From positions 868,001 through 932,000 of the forward strand of contig JACKIU010000001.1 of the NCBI GenBank assembly GCA_020638295.1: 64,000 nt of DNA, written 5' to 3'. Position 1 is the stretch's first letter, and each line of letters starts with the position of its first letter. The translations under genes were made by a program, and so were the position numbers. The notes under the pieces were generated by a model. It did not search any database, was not told the DNA's origin, and saw only the letters and a program-made list of their open reading frames with translations. The DNA is from Rhodospirillales bacterium (GTDB lineage Bacteria; Pseudomonadota; Alphaproteobacteria; Micavibrionales; Micavibrionaceae). Shown here piece by piece: positions 17,142-25,180 of this stretch.

Positions 17142-17681
17142 CTATCCCTGCTGCAAAGCCAGGGCAGCCTCCCGAGTGGCCGGGCTGGAGATATGCCCGC
17201 GTTCTTGCGTAACCCGAGCTGCCGTTTGGGCCAAGGCTGCAATTCTTACAAACTCCGCTTTAATATCCAGCAATATCGCATCCTGTGAAGGTTCATTGTC
17301 CGGGCTTTCCAATTCATCCGCGGCGTTAAGGATATTGTCCTTCATCTTGTTGATATAGCCTGACCAATCATTGATGCCGTTGAAAGGATCGTTATGGCCT
17401 TGTTCTTTTTTGTCAGCAGCGGCTTTCGCCTCAACAAGGCCCTGCGTCTCCGCCTGATCCGCGCCGATGCCGTATTCTTGTGTCAACTTATCGATGACGC
17501 CTGAAGCTTTGTTAAAGCACGCTGTATAACCGTTCACAGCCTCTTGAACCTGTGCCGCGAGCGCCTCTCCTTGGGCCGGCTTGCCTGGCTCCCATTCGCA
17601 CGGCAAGTCGCGCGCGGTGTCTTGAGCTGCACTCCGGATCTCAGAAATTAAAGTTTCAATGTTAAATCCTTGAGCAGACAT
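17142..17681 (-). CDS. Hypothetical protein, last gene of the MetA-like cluster
   Basis: A 179-residue, mostly helical, acidic protein that I do not recognise. GGAGG lies 4 bases before the ATG, a strong ribosome binding site. It has no signal peptide or membrane segment. The C-terminal half contains an alanine-rich helix (FVRIAALAQTAARVTQERG). It lies about 170 bases downstream of the glutamate-cysteine ligase-like gene in the same direction, and may belong to the SAM-II controlled cluster, although the gap is wide enough for its own promoter. Confidence 0.65.
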   Translation of the reverse strand: MSAQGFNIETLISEIRSAAQDTARDLPCEWEPGKPAQGEALAAQVQEAVNGYTACFNKASGVIDKLTQEYGIGADQAETQGLVEAKAAADKKEQGHNDPFNGINDWSGYINKMKDNILNAADELESPDNEPSQDAILLDIKAEFVRIAALAQTAARVTQERGHISSPATREAALALQQG

Positions 17682-17852
17682 GGTGCCTCCAAATACTCGT
17701 TAAGATTAAGCCCGCACGGTAGCATGCCAAATATGAAAAATCAATGCAAATCTGTCATTCATACGTTTCCGCATTTGGTTCTATAAATATGCCGACTGGT
17801 CGGTGTTTTTATTTGTGTTTTGTTTTAGTGGGTTGTGGGAGTCCGTCTGGTT

Positions 17853-19283
17853 TTATGCCGATTGGGCCACCTTGCCCGCGCCGCCTTCAAATAGGGTGTG
17901 GGCGCAGAGATTTGGGTTATCAAAGATGGCCGGATCGTAGTTGCGTTGGAAATCCAGCGCCGATTCGAGGGTTGTGAAGTGCCGGGCATTGACGCGTGAG
18001 TCGGTTCGGCCGGTGCGGCAAATGGCGAGCAGGGGGGTAAGCTCTTCGCCAAACCCTTGTAAATAAGCGGAATTTTCGAGTAAATCGGCGAAAGCGGAGG
18101 CAAATTTTTGCATGGTCGTTGTGCCATAGGCAATGTTCAGGAACCGGCCGGCATGATTGCGGGCGGCTTTGTATGAGGTTTCCAGCGGTTTTTGAAGCGA
18201 TTTGGGCGCGGTTTGGTCGAAGCTTGCTTTGGCTAGCAAGGAGTCGATTTGGTCGGCAAACTCGGCATCGAAGGCCAGCGCGGCGGTGAGCAGCAGGGCG
18301 GTCTGGTGCTGGTGAATGCCAACGCCGAACATGCGGGCTTCGTAGCGGTGGCCCGTGACCTGATTATCAGCATCCTTCAGCGCGGCAATTTTGACGTCCG
18401 GCCAGAGGATACTTTCTGCGAAAAAGTAATTGGTCGCGGTATTGAGATTTTCTTCCCGAAGTTTATTAAAGCTGGTCCATGTGCCGGAAGGCAGACGGAT
18501 GAGCTCGCCGTTTTTATTGTAATAGACAAAGAGCGGGTTGTTCATCACATGGTCGATATGGTTTCGGATGTATTCTTCGCCGGTTCGGGCTGTAAAAACA
18601 TAGGGCGGCACACCGCCACGGCCTTCCAATGCAGCGCGGTGGTGCATCCCGGCATGACCGGTGAAGGGCTTTCCTTCGTTAAAGGGGGCGGCGTTATCGG
18701 TGATCATGAACAGGAACGGGGCGAGGACATAGAGTCTACGTATATTTTCGAGCAGATGATCGGGACCCCGGTAACTGACTGAAACCTGATTGGATTTACA
18801 GACCGAGAAATAAGCGGCAATGGCTTGCATGTCTTCGCGCGGCGGGGCGAAAAAGGCCTGATAGCGCTCGACATCCATGACGTTTTGCAGCAATTGGTTC
18901 GCGGTTTTATCGGGCAGGTGCTGGAAATAAGAGCGCTTAAGGCCGATATCGGCGGCCTTAGCGCTCAGGCAGGCGATTTTCTTGTTGGTGTCATCCAAAA
19001 TGGTGCGCAGTTCATCCGGGCCGCCGGGAATGGAACCGACTTCGAGCATTTCTGACGTGGGCTCGTTGCGGACGAATTCACCGCTGCATTCCGCATTGGT
19101 GGCGCTTTTAACGATTTTGTTTTGGGCCATCGTCATCGGGGTGAGGTCGGCGCTGTCGGGGTCGAAGAAGGCGAGTTCAACCTCGACGCCGGTTTTGGCG
19201 CCTGTGCCTGCACCAGCGTAGGTGCCTATCACATCATCGATAGATTTGATCAGGCGCAGATCGCTCGCGTTGACTTCAGACAT
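17853..19283 (-). CDS. GCS2-type glutamate-cysteine ligase-like enzyme
   Basis: A 476-residue member of the GCS2 carboxylate-amine ligase superfamily, which uses ATP to join glutamate's gamma-carboxyl to an amine (cysteine in GshA). Visible features are the N-terminal metal/ATP loop GVEVELAFFD (residues 32-41), the acidic SGEFVRNEPTSEMLEVGS block and the GTTTMQKFASAF segment. It is not close to the usual alphaproteobacterial GshA as I know it, so the amine acceptor is uncertain. It lies downstream of a MetA-like gene led by a SAM-II riboswitch, which points to sulphur amino acid metabolism. Gamma-glutamylcysteine synthesis is the default guess. Confidence 0.7.
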   Translation of the reverse strand: MSEVNASDLRLIKSIDDVIGTYAGAGTGAKTGVEVELAFFDPDSADLTPMTMAQNKIVKSATNAECSGEFVRNEPTSEMLEVGSIPGGPDELRTILDDTNKKIACLSAKAADIGLKRSYFQHLPDKTANQLLQNVMDVERYQAFFAPPREDMQAIAAYFSVCKSNQVSVSYRGPDHLLENIRRLYVLAPFLFMITDNAAPFNEGKPFTGHAGMHHRAALEGRGGVPPYVFTARTGEEYIRNHIDHVMNNPLFVYYNKNGELIRLPSGTWTSFNKLREENLNTATNYFFAESILWPDVKIAALKDADNQVTGHRYEARMFGVGIHQHQTALLLTAALAFDAEFADQIDSLLAKASFDQTAPKSLQKPLETSYKAARNHAGRFLNIAYGTTTMQKFASAFADLLENSAYLQGFGEELTPLLAICRTGRTDSRVNARHFTTLESALDFQRNYDPAIFDNPNLCAHTLFEGGAGKVAQSA

Positions 19284-19401
19284 GGGGCGGTTTTCCTCTT
19301 GCTAACTTCCGTAATATGGGACATCTGCGAGGAGAAGGCAAATTTGTAAGAGAGATAAAAACGCCAGCATAGAATAGGGCGCTGGCGTTTTTAGGGTTTT
19401 A

Positions 19402-19689
19402 TTAGCGGTGGATGATTTCAAGAAGCTCGTTTGTGTGTGCTGTGACGCTTTCGTTAGCGAGTTTTTGTAACGGAGTGTTGGCTTGGGGTAGTTTTGTTCC
19501 ATCAAACACAGCAGTTACCGCTCTTTCAAAAGCAGATTCCACAGGGGTGTCTTGGCCAAAATCGTTAAACGCTTTTCGACTTATTGTTGTGAGAGGAACG
19601 AGGGCGGCGGCACCTGGCCGTCCGTCCGGTACAACATAGCGAATTTCGATTGTTTTTCCATCATCGTTTCTAAAGGGGACTATAAGCAT
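19402..19689 (-). CDS. Small hypothetical protein in the MetA-like cluster
   Basis: A 95-residue protein starting MLIVPFRNDDGKTIEIRYVVPDG, preceded by AAAGGAAAAG. It has a short beta-rich N-terminus and a helical C-terminus (FERAVTAVFDG, LQKLANESVTAHTNELLEIIHR) and no known motif. It lies 44 bases after the MetA-like gene and 118 bases before the GCS2 gene, all leftward, so it is probably in the same transcript. Function unknown. Confidence 0.65.
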   Translation of the reverse strand: MLIVPFRNDDGKTIEIRYVVPDGRPGAAALVPLTTISRKAFNDFGQDTPVESAFERAVTAVFDGTKLPQANTPLQKLANESVTAHTNELLEIIHR

Positions 19690-19733
19690 TTTCTTTTCCT
19701 TTCTTTTTAAAAATGTTTGTTTTTGCAGTGGTT

Positions 19734-20747
19734 TTACCGGTAAGCGGCGGCGAGTTCGTGCGTTGCGTAGGGCCGGTCATTCGTGTGCTGTGGTTTGATT
19801 GTGCGTGCGGCCGCCGGATTTTCCCGGCGGTGTGCGTTAAACAGGTTTGCCAGATTGCTGTAAAAGGCGGTATTTGCTGCGGCCCATGTGCGCTTTTGCT
19901 CGTGCAGATCGGTATTGCGGGGGTAGGGTGCATCCATTAATCCCTTGGTCCCGATATCGCGGATATATTCTTTGGGCAGGGTATCCGCCAAATATTCCAA
20001 ATGCCCGCTCATATAGATAAAAGAGCCTTGCTTTTCCGAAACAATCGCGGCGCCAGTTTCTTTTGAACTTGCTAAAATGTTCAGGTTTGGCTCAGCCCTG
20101 AGCGCTTTTTCATCGGAATAATAGTAGCGTGAAACAGGCATCTGGATTTGTGCATCCATGCTCTGGACCAACGGCGAGCTTTCGTTCTTGACGGCCAGTT
20201 CAAAAATGCCGGTGAGCTTGGCATCGCGTTTTAATCGTTCGATCCTGTAGAAATGATTCAACGCCACATGCGCAGCCCAGCAGGTTGCCAGTGTCGGCAC
20301 GTTATTTTCACGGGCATAATCAAGCAGGCCTATGAATTCATCGTAGAATTCATTGCCCTTGTCGTCTGTGGGGCCTGTTTTTTGTCTGAGGTCTAGGGTT
20401 GCGCCGGGAAAACCGGTCAGAACGATTCCGTTGATGGTTTTGTCGTTTTGAATTTCAGCCAGCGGTTTGTGGTAGGCTAGCCGGTGTTGTTCTTTTTCAT
20501 TGTCTGGTTTTGTATGTGCAGTATCGATTTTGGTCGAGGGGCTGAAAAAGACCAGTTCAACGTTCAAGTCGCTTTCGGCAAAGGCGCGGGCGAACTGCGT
20601 TTCCGTTTCGATAACATTGGACATGGTGTTGGCCACGGCGACGCGCACAACATTGTCTTTGGGTGCTTGTGATGCCGGGATCACATTGCAGCCTTCTTGC
20701 CGCAAATCCTTAATCGCCGGGTGTCCATCTGGAAGAATAACAGCCAT
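19734..20747 (-). CDS. MetA-like homoserine O-acyltransferase, divergent
   Basis: A 337-residue member of the homoserine O-succinyltransferase (MetA) family, which acylates homoserine with succinyl-CoA or acetyl-CoA in methionine synthesis. The catalytic residues are present: Cys156 in ATCWAAH, His249 and Glu251 in GHLEY, and the family segment KEYIRDIG follows. It departs from typical MetA at the substrate-specificity loop (LTGFPGA rather than TGAPVE-like) and has a C-terminal extension of about 30 residues, so the acyl donor or even the acceptor may differ. A SAM-II riboswitch about 220 bases upstream fits a methionine-pathway role. Confidence 0.75.
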   Translation of the reverse strand: MAVILPDGHPAIKDLRQEGCNVIPASQAPKDNVVRVAVANTMSNVIETETQFARAFAESDLNVELVFFSPSTKIDTAHTKPDNEKEQHRLAYHKPLAEIQNDKTINGIVLTGFPGATLDLRQKTGPTDDKGNEFYDEFIGLLDYARENNVPTLATCWAAHVALNHFYRIERLKRDAKLTGIFELAVKNESSPLVQSMDAQIQMPVSRYYYSDEKALRAEPNLNILASSKETGAAIVSEKQGSFIYMSGHLEYLADTLPKEYIRDIGTKGLMDAPYPRNTDLHEQKRTWAAANTAFYSNLANLFNAHRRENPAAARTIKPQHTNDRPYATHELAAAYR

Positions 20748-20892
20748 ATGTTCAACTTATCTCTTATCAAAAGGCTTTGCCGGATTGCGGCTTGATTGAT
20801 GGCGTTTGTCAAAAATCAAAGTCGAGAGCGCTCCGGCGCGGCAGTGTAATTACAATATCTGTCAGGGGAAAAATAAGGTTTTAGCCTCAAAC

Positions 20893-20937
20893 ATGCCCCG
20901 CCAGGTTTCCAAATTATGGACAACCACGGGCGGGCAT
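20893..20937 (-). repeat. Strong hairpin between SAM-II riboswitch and MetA-like gene
   Basis: On the minus strand GCCCGCC pairs with GGCGGGGC outside an inner stem GGTT-G-TCCA / TGGA-AACC. It may form part of the riboswitch expression platform or a transcription pause; it is not followed at once by a U-run, so it is not a standard terminator. Confidence 0.5.
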
Positions 20938-20967
20938 TTGGCTTTTAGAGCCGGCTTGCGAGCCGTG

Positions 20968-21018
20968 GCGCTTTAGCTTTTTTAATGTGGTGCAAGCTGT
21001 TTTCCATCAAATCCCACA
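20968..21018 (-). promoter_or_regulatory. SAM-II (SAM-alpha) riboswitch
   Basis: The minus strand reads GUGGGAUUUGA, then CAGCUUGCACCAC, then AUUAAAAAAGCUAAAG. P1 is GUGG/CCAC and the pseudoknot helix is AGCUU/AAGCU; the AUUUGA, CUUGCA, UUAAA and GCUAAA blocks are the conserved parts of the SAM-II class. SAM binding normally lowers expression of the downstream gene, here the MetA-like acyltransferase. A candidate promoter lies just upstream. Confidence 0.78.
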
Positions 21019-21036
21019 TATGTCATTCACATGACA

Positions 21037-21073
21037 TTTGGCGGTTATAGACCGGATACAAAGGGTCCGTCAA
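21037..21073 (-). promoter_or_regulatory. Candidate promoter for the SAM-II/MetA-like transcript
   Basis: On the minus strand TTGACG (21073-21068) and TATAAC (21049-21044) are 18 bases apart. The expected transcript start near 21037 is about 20 bases before the riboswitch. The inverted repeat TGTCATGTGAATGACA lies between start and aptamer. Confidence 0.55.
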
Positions 21074-21101
21074 TATATTTTTTCTGTAAAGTTGTGTGAA
21101 T

Positions 21102-21599
21102 TTATTGCGCGTTTTTGAAATGCAGGGCGAGTTGCTCTTCAATCTGGCGGGCGAGGTCGTTCAGCGCGTTTTCACGGGTGTTTTGTTCGGAGACGCGGTT
21201 GGCGAATTCGCTGGCGATGATGTTGTAGCTGGCGATTGCGCGTAAGGAGCGCCGGATTAGGATTTTGCCGCTGGCCTTGTCGGTCAGGGTGATGGCAGTG
21301 CGCAAGGTGAGCTGGCCGCGGGTGGTGTCGGAATCGATGGTGACGTCGAGGTCGCGCCGACTTTCCGAGACGGGCGAGACGCTCAGCGCGTAAAGCGCAT
21401 AGGCCGGGCGGCCATCGCGGTAAAAACGGTCAATCAAGGCATTGCGCAGGAATTGACCTTCGCGGTTCGGGATATTGCCGATTTCAGTTTCGGCGAGGTG
21501 CTCTTCAACGCCGACAGATGTATATTTATTGACGCCGTAGACCGGGTGGAAACCGCAGGCGGCCAAAAGCAGGACGGCGAATATGGGAAGAAATTTCAT
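21102..21599 (-). CDS. lptE: LPS assembly lipoprotein LptE
   Basis: LptE plugs the LptD barrel and helps place lipopolysaccharide in the outer leaflet. The 165-residue product has a lipoprotein signal peptide ending in LLAACGFHPVYG; the cysteine of LAAC is the lipidation site and GFxPxYG is typical of LptE. The C-terminal half has the beta-strand pairs and the FANRVSEQNTRENALNDLARQIEEQL helix usual in the family. It overlaps the leuS stop by 4 bases, the standard leuS-lptE coupling. Confidence 0.9.
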   Translation of the reverse strand: MKFLPIFAVLLLAACGFHPVYGVNKYTSVGVEEHLAETEIGNIPNREGQFLRNALIDRFYRDGRPAYALYALSVSPVSESRRDLDVTIDSDTTRGQLTLRTAITLTDKASGKILIRRSLRAIASYNIIASEFANRVSEQNTRENALNDLARQIEEQLALHFKNAQ

Positions 21600-24247
21600 G
21601 CCGCCACCACGTTGACGATTTTGCCAGGGACGTAGATGAATTTGCGCACCTCTTTGCCCTCGATGAATTTTTTGACGTTATCTTGCGACAGCGCAGTTTC
21701 ACGGGCGGTGGCTTCATCGGCGTCGGGCGCGAGGGTGATTTGGGCGCGGACCTTGCCGTTGACCTGTACGCCGAGGGTCACAGCGTCATCGGTGAGCAGG
21801 CTTTCATCGGCTGTGGGCCATGGTTGGTCGGCCAGCAAGGTATCATGGCCCATGATGCGCCAGAGCTCTTCGGCGAGATGCGGCATCATCGGATTGAAAA
21901 GCTGGATGAGGATTTCGAGGGCTTCACGTGAAGCCCATAATTCATCAGGCGTCATCCCGTTGGCATTCTGCGAAGCAGAATTCGTACGAACGGGATCTAT
22001 ATGTTGGCCAGCTTGCTGGCCGTCTTTTTCCGGATTCCCGCTGTTTAAGCTCGGCTGCGCCTCGCTGCGGGGATGACAATATTGTGTAATCGCATTGGAG
22101 AGCTCACGAATGCGCGCAACAGCCTTATTCATCGCAAAGGCTTCGATGTCTCCCGCGACGCCGACGATGGATTTATGTGCGAGGCGGCGCAGCTCCATGA
22201 CATCATCGGCAAAGCGTTCCGGCTTTTGCATGTCATCGGCTGGAATGTGGGCCTGATAGGCCGTGACGAGGCGGTGGAGTTTGTTGACGAATTTCCATGC
22301 GCCTTCGATCCCGGCCTCGGTCCATTCAAGATCGCGCTCGGGCGGGGAGTCGGAGAGGATGAACAGGCGAGCGGCATCCGCGCCGTAAGTGTCGATAATG
22401 TCCTGTGGGTCGATGACGTTCTTTTTCGATTTCGACATCTTGATCGACGGGCCGACCTTGGCTTTGGATTTATCGGCCAGAGCCTCGTATTCGGACGGGA
22501 ACAGCCATTTGCCGTCCGCGTCCTGATAGGTTTCGTGGGTGACCATGCCCTGAGTGAACAGGCCAAGGAAGGGCTCGTTACATTCGACGTAGCCGCAATC
22601 GCGCATTACTTTGGTGAAAAAACGGGCATAAAGCAGGTGAAGGACGGCGTGTTCGACACCGCCGATATATTGCTCAACCGGCATCCAGTAATTGGATTTT
22701 GCTTTATCAACCGGCGCGGTTTCGTTATGCGGATCGCAATAGCGGAATTGATACCAGCTCGATTCAAAGAAGGTATCGAATGTATCGGTTTCGCGGGTGG
22801 CGTCTTTCGAACATTTCGGGCAGGTGGTGTTTTTCCATGTTGGATGATGCGCCAGCGGGTTGCCGGGTTTGTCGAATGACACATCGTCAGGCAGGGTGAC
22901 GGGCAGTTGATCTTCGGGTACGGGAACGGCGCCGCAATCCTCGCAATATATAATAGGTATAGGGCAGCCCCAGTAACGCTGACGGGAAATGCCCCAATCG
23001 CGCAGGCGGAATTTTGTCACGCCGAAACCGTTATCAATCTCTTCGCATTTTTTGATCGCGGCTTCGATGGCGGCGTCTTTATCCATGCCGTCCATAAAAT
23101 CGGAATTGATCGCTACGCCCGCATCGGTGTATGGCAGTTTGCATTCGCTGTCATCTGCAGGTTTGACGACTTGTTGTATCGGCAGATTGTATTTTGTGGC
23201 GAAATCGAAGTCGCGCTGGTCGTGGGCGGGGACGCCGAAAATGGCGCCGGTGCCGTAATCCATCAGGATGAAATTGGCGATATAGATCGGGAATTCCTGA
23301 TCGGGCAGCAAAGGATGGGTAGCTTTATATCCCGTGTTAAAGCCGAGTTTTTCGGCCTGGGCGATGGCTTCTTCCGAGGTGCCCATTTTTTCGCATTGTT
23401 TGACGAAGTCTTCAAAGCCGTCTTGCCCGGCGCAGAGTTGTTTGGCGATTGGGTGATCGGCGGCCAGTGCGAGGAAGGACGCGCCGAATAAAGTGTCGGG
23501 GCGAGTCGTAAAGACCTCAATCTTATCATCACTGTCTTTAACGCCCCACTTGAACTGCAAACCGGTGGATTTGCCAATCCAGTTTTCCTGCATGATGCGG
23601 ACTTTTTCCGGCCAGCGTTCGAGCTTTTTGACTTCTTCGAGAAGTTCATCGGCGTAATCGGTGATTTTCAGGAACCATTGGTTCAGCTTGCGCCGCTCGA
23701 CGGGCGCTCCCGTGCGCCAACCCTTGCCGTCAACAACCTGTTCATTGGCCAGCACGGTGTTATCGACCGGGTCCCAGTTGACGACGGATTCTTTGCGATA
23801 GGCGATGCCTTTTTCGAGGAATTTAAGGAACATGGCTTGTTCATGGCGATAATATTCGGGCAGGCAGGTGGTAATCTCACGGCTCCAGTCAATGGCCAGA
23901 CCCATGGATTTGAGCTGCGCGCGCATTTCTGCGGTGTTGGACAGCGTCCAGTCTTTGGGGTGGGCGCCGCGTTCAATCGCTGCGTTTTCAGCTGGCAAAC
24001 CAAAGGCATCCCAACCCATGGGGCGCAGGACATTATAGCCGCTGGCGCGGCGGTAACGGGCGACCACATCGCCGAGCGTGTAGTTGCGGACATGGCCGAC
24101 ATGGATGCGGCCTGAAGGGTAGGGGAACATTTCAAGGACGTAGTATTTGTCTTTGCTTGTATCTTCGGTGACTTCGAAACATTGGCGCTTGTTCCAAACG
24201 GAGCGCCACCGCGCTTCGGATTCTTTAATGTTGTATTTTTCGCTCAT
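21596..24247 (-). CDS. leuS: Leucyl-tRNA synthetase with an inserted palindromic repeat
   Basis: LeuS charges tRNA-Leu. The 883-residue protein has the class I signature HVGH (residues 49-52), the editing domain and KMSKS from residue 603, all intact. Residues about 724-765 (CHPRSEAQPSLNSGNPEKDG and following) have no counterpart in other LeuS proteins as I know them and are encoded by a GTCATCCC...GGGATGAC repeat inserted in frame before the anticodon-binding domain (ALEILIQLFNPMMPHLAEELW). The frame stays open, so the enzyme is probably functional. A parS-like site at 21921-21934 is read as ASREA. Confidence 0.97.
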   Translation of the reverse strand: MSEKYNIKESEARWRSVWNKRQCFEVTEDTSKDKYYVLEMFPYPSGRIHVGHVRNYTLGDVVARYRRASGYNVLRPMGWDAFGLPAENAAIERGAHPKDWTLSNTAEMRAQLKSMGLAIDWSREITTCLPEYYRHEQAMFLKFLEKGIAYRKESVVNWDPVDNTVLANEQVVDGKGWRTGAPVERRKLNQWFLKITDYADELLEEVKKLERWPEKVRIMQENWIGKSTGLQFKWGVKDSDDKIEVFTTRPDTLFGASFLALAADHPIAKQLCAGQDGFEDFVKQCEKMGTSEEAIAQAEKLGFNTGYKATHPLLPDQEFPIYIANFILMDYGTGAIFGVPAHDQRDFDFATKYNLPIQQVVKPADDSECKLPYTDAGVAINSDFMDGMDKDAAIEAAIKKCEEIDNGFGVTKFRLRDWGISRQRYWGCPIPIIYCEDCGAVPVPEDQLPVTLPDDVSFDKPGNPLAHHPTWKNTTCPKCSKDATRETDTFDTFFESSWYQFRYCDPHNETAPVDKAKSNYWMPVEQYIGGVEHAVLHLLYARFFTKVMRDCGYVECNEPFLGLFTQGMVTHETYQDADGKWLFPSEYEALADKSKAKVGPSIKMSKSKKNVIDPQDIIDTYGADAARLFILSDSPPERDLEWTEAGIEGAWKFVNKLHRLVTAYQAHIPADDMQKPERFADDVMELRRLAHKSIVGVAGDIEAFAMNKAVARIRELSNAITQYCHPRSEAQPSLNSGNPEKDGQQAGQHIDPVRTNSASQNANGMTPDELWASREALEILIQLFNPMMPHLAEELWRIMGHDTLLADQPWPTADESLLTDDAVTLGVQVNGKVRAQITLAPDADEATARETALSQDNVKKFIEGKEVRKFIYVPGKIVNVVAA
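21921..21934. other. parS-like site 8 (in leuS)
   Basis: GCTTCACGTGAAGC is a full palindrome with 12 of 14 matches to parS. It is read from the minus strand as A-S-R-E-A. It lies 7.7 kb beyond the main cluster and may be a weak site. Confidence 0.5.
21951..22077. repeat. Palindromic repeat (GTCATCCC family) inserted in leuS
   Basis: A 127-bp segment begins GTCATCCCGT and ends GCGGGGATGAC, with inverted ends. It shares the blocks ACGAACGGGA and CCCGCTGTTTAA with the repeat at 59704-59816 in the UvrD-type helicase gene. Relative to its host gene it is in the opposite orientation to that copy, so the repeat is translated from both strands. Confidence 0.85.
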
Positions 24248-24256
24248 GGAAGACGA

Positions 24257-25048
24257 TTAGCGGAAATTTTTACGAATCGCAAGGTCTGATGCGAGGGCAG
24301 ACCAATAGACCCATGCTTTGCCCAGTGCCTCGGTGATTTTGAAAGCGAGGCGGGTGATTTTGAATTTCAGCCCTTTGGGCGTGGCGGTTTTATCATGGCG
24401 CTCTTCACCGATGGATGAATCAAAGGACAGATCCTGTACGGCCAGACCCGGCTGGATGGACAGCGCCGTGATGCCGGTTTCCCAGCCGCGCCCCAGAACC
24501 GTATCAATCGGGAAGGCGAATTTTTCGGTTGCGCGCACCAGTTTTTCAGCACCTTGGCACGAAATCAACGTGGCGTGCGCGCCGCCGGGGGATGTGCGCA
24601 GGCGGACAAGATGGAAGTCTTTATATAGGGGGGTGATTTTACGGTGTTTGCCTTTGGCGACTTTGGGGCTGCCGAGCAGGCGGACGATGTCGAAATCGAT
24701 ATTCTTATTGAGAAGCGCCTCGAGGGTGGCCAGCGTGTCTTCGTGCAGGCGGGCGTCATCTTCGAGCAGCAAGGCGTAGTCGAGATTTTTTTCCAGCATG
24801 AAGCGGTAAAAAGCGCGGTGGGAGAGCAGGCAGCCCAACTCGCCGGGTTTGAGATCGCGGCCATGGGCGGCGCGGCGGCGTGGAGCCTCATAATCCGGGT
24901 GGGCGCATACATCCATCCGGCGGCCATCGGTGGCGTCGAAGAACGCAAAGTTTTCAAAGCCGCGGTCTTTAAGGTGGGCGGCTATAGCTTTCCGGCGTTT
25001 GGTTTCCTCGGGCAGGGATATGATGTAGGTCGGGATTGTTTTGCTCAT
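24257..25048 (-). CDS. Glycosyltransferase family 25 protein
   Basis: A 263-residue protein starting MSKTIPTYIISLPEETKRRK, the usual opening of GT25 enzymes, which add galactose or related sugars to lipooligosaccharide. The LLLEDDARLHED motif supplies the acidic metal-binding residues, and the GELGCLLSHRAFY segment is conserved in the family. I chose ATG 25048; a longer frame would translate the intergenic repeat. It lies 9 bases upstream of leuS in the same direction. The acceptor is unknown but a surface glycan is likely. Confidence 0.85.
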   Translation of the reverse strand: MSKTIPTYIISLPEETKRRKAIAAHLKDRGFENFAFFDATDGRRMDVCAHPDYEAPRRRAAHGRDLKPGELGCLLSHRAFYRFMLEKNLDYALLLEDDARLHEDTLATLEALLNKNIDFDIVRLLGSPKVAKGKHRKITPLYKDFHLVRLRTSPGGAHATLISCQGAEKLVRATEKFAFPIDTVLGRGWETGITALSIQPGLAVQDLSFDSSIGEERHDKTATPKGLKFKITRLAFKITEALGKAWVYWSALASDLAIRKNFR

Positions 25049-25060
25049 GCAATATCGTAA

Positions 25061-25164
25061 CCCCGGACTTGATCCGGGGTCCATACGATTCTTTAGGGTC
25101 AGGACCTATAAATTATGATGAATGCTGTTTTGAAATGCTCTATGGGCCCCGGCTTTCGCCGGGG
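25061..25164. repeat. Pair of CCCCGG hairpins in the GT25-DUF3576 gap
   Basis: CCCCGGACTTGATCCGGGG at 25061-25079 and CCCCGGCTTTCGCCGGGG at 25147-25164 are short perfect inverted repeats of the kind found inside GTCATCCC elements; the first sequence also occurs in the repeat at 44873-44979. The second is followed on the plus strand by TTTCATTTTTT and could stop transcription. Confidence 0.6.
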
Positions 25165-25180
25165 TTTCATTTTTTCGGGT

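Noticed and set aside
22073..22879. Long plus-strand open frames opposite leuS (for example 22073-22879 and 22907-23491)
   Set aside because: They are antisense to conserved LeuS catalytic regions and have no recognisable domain.
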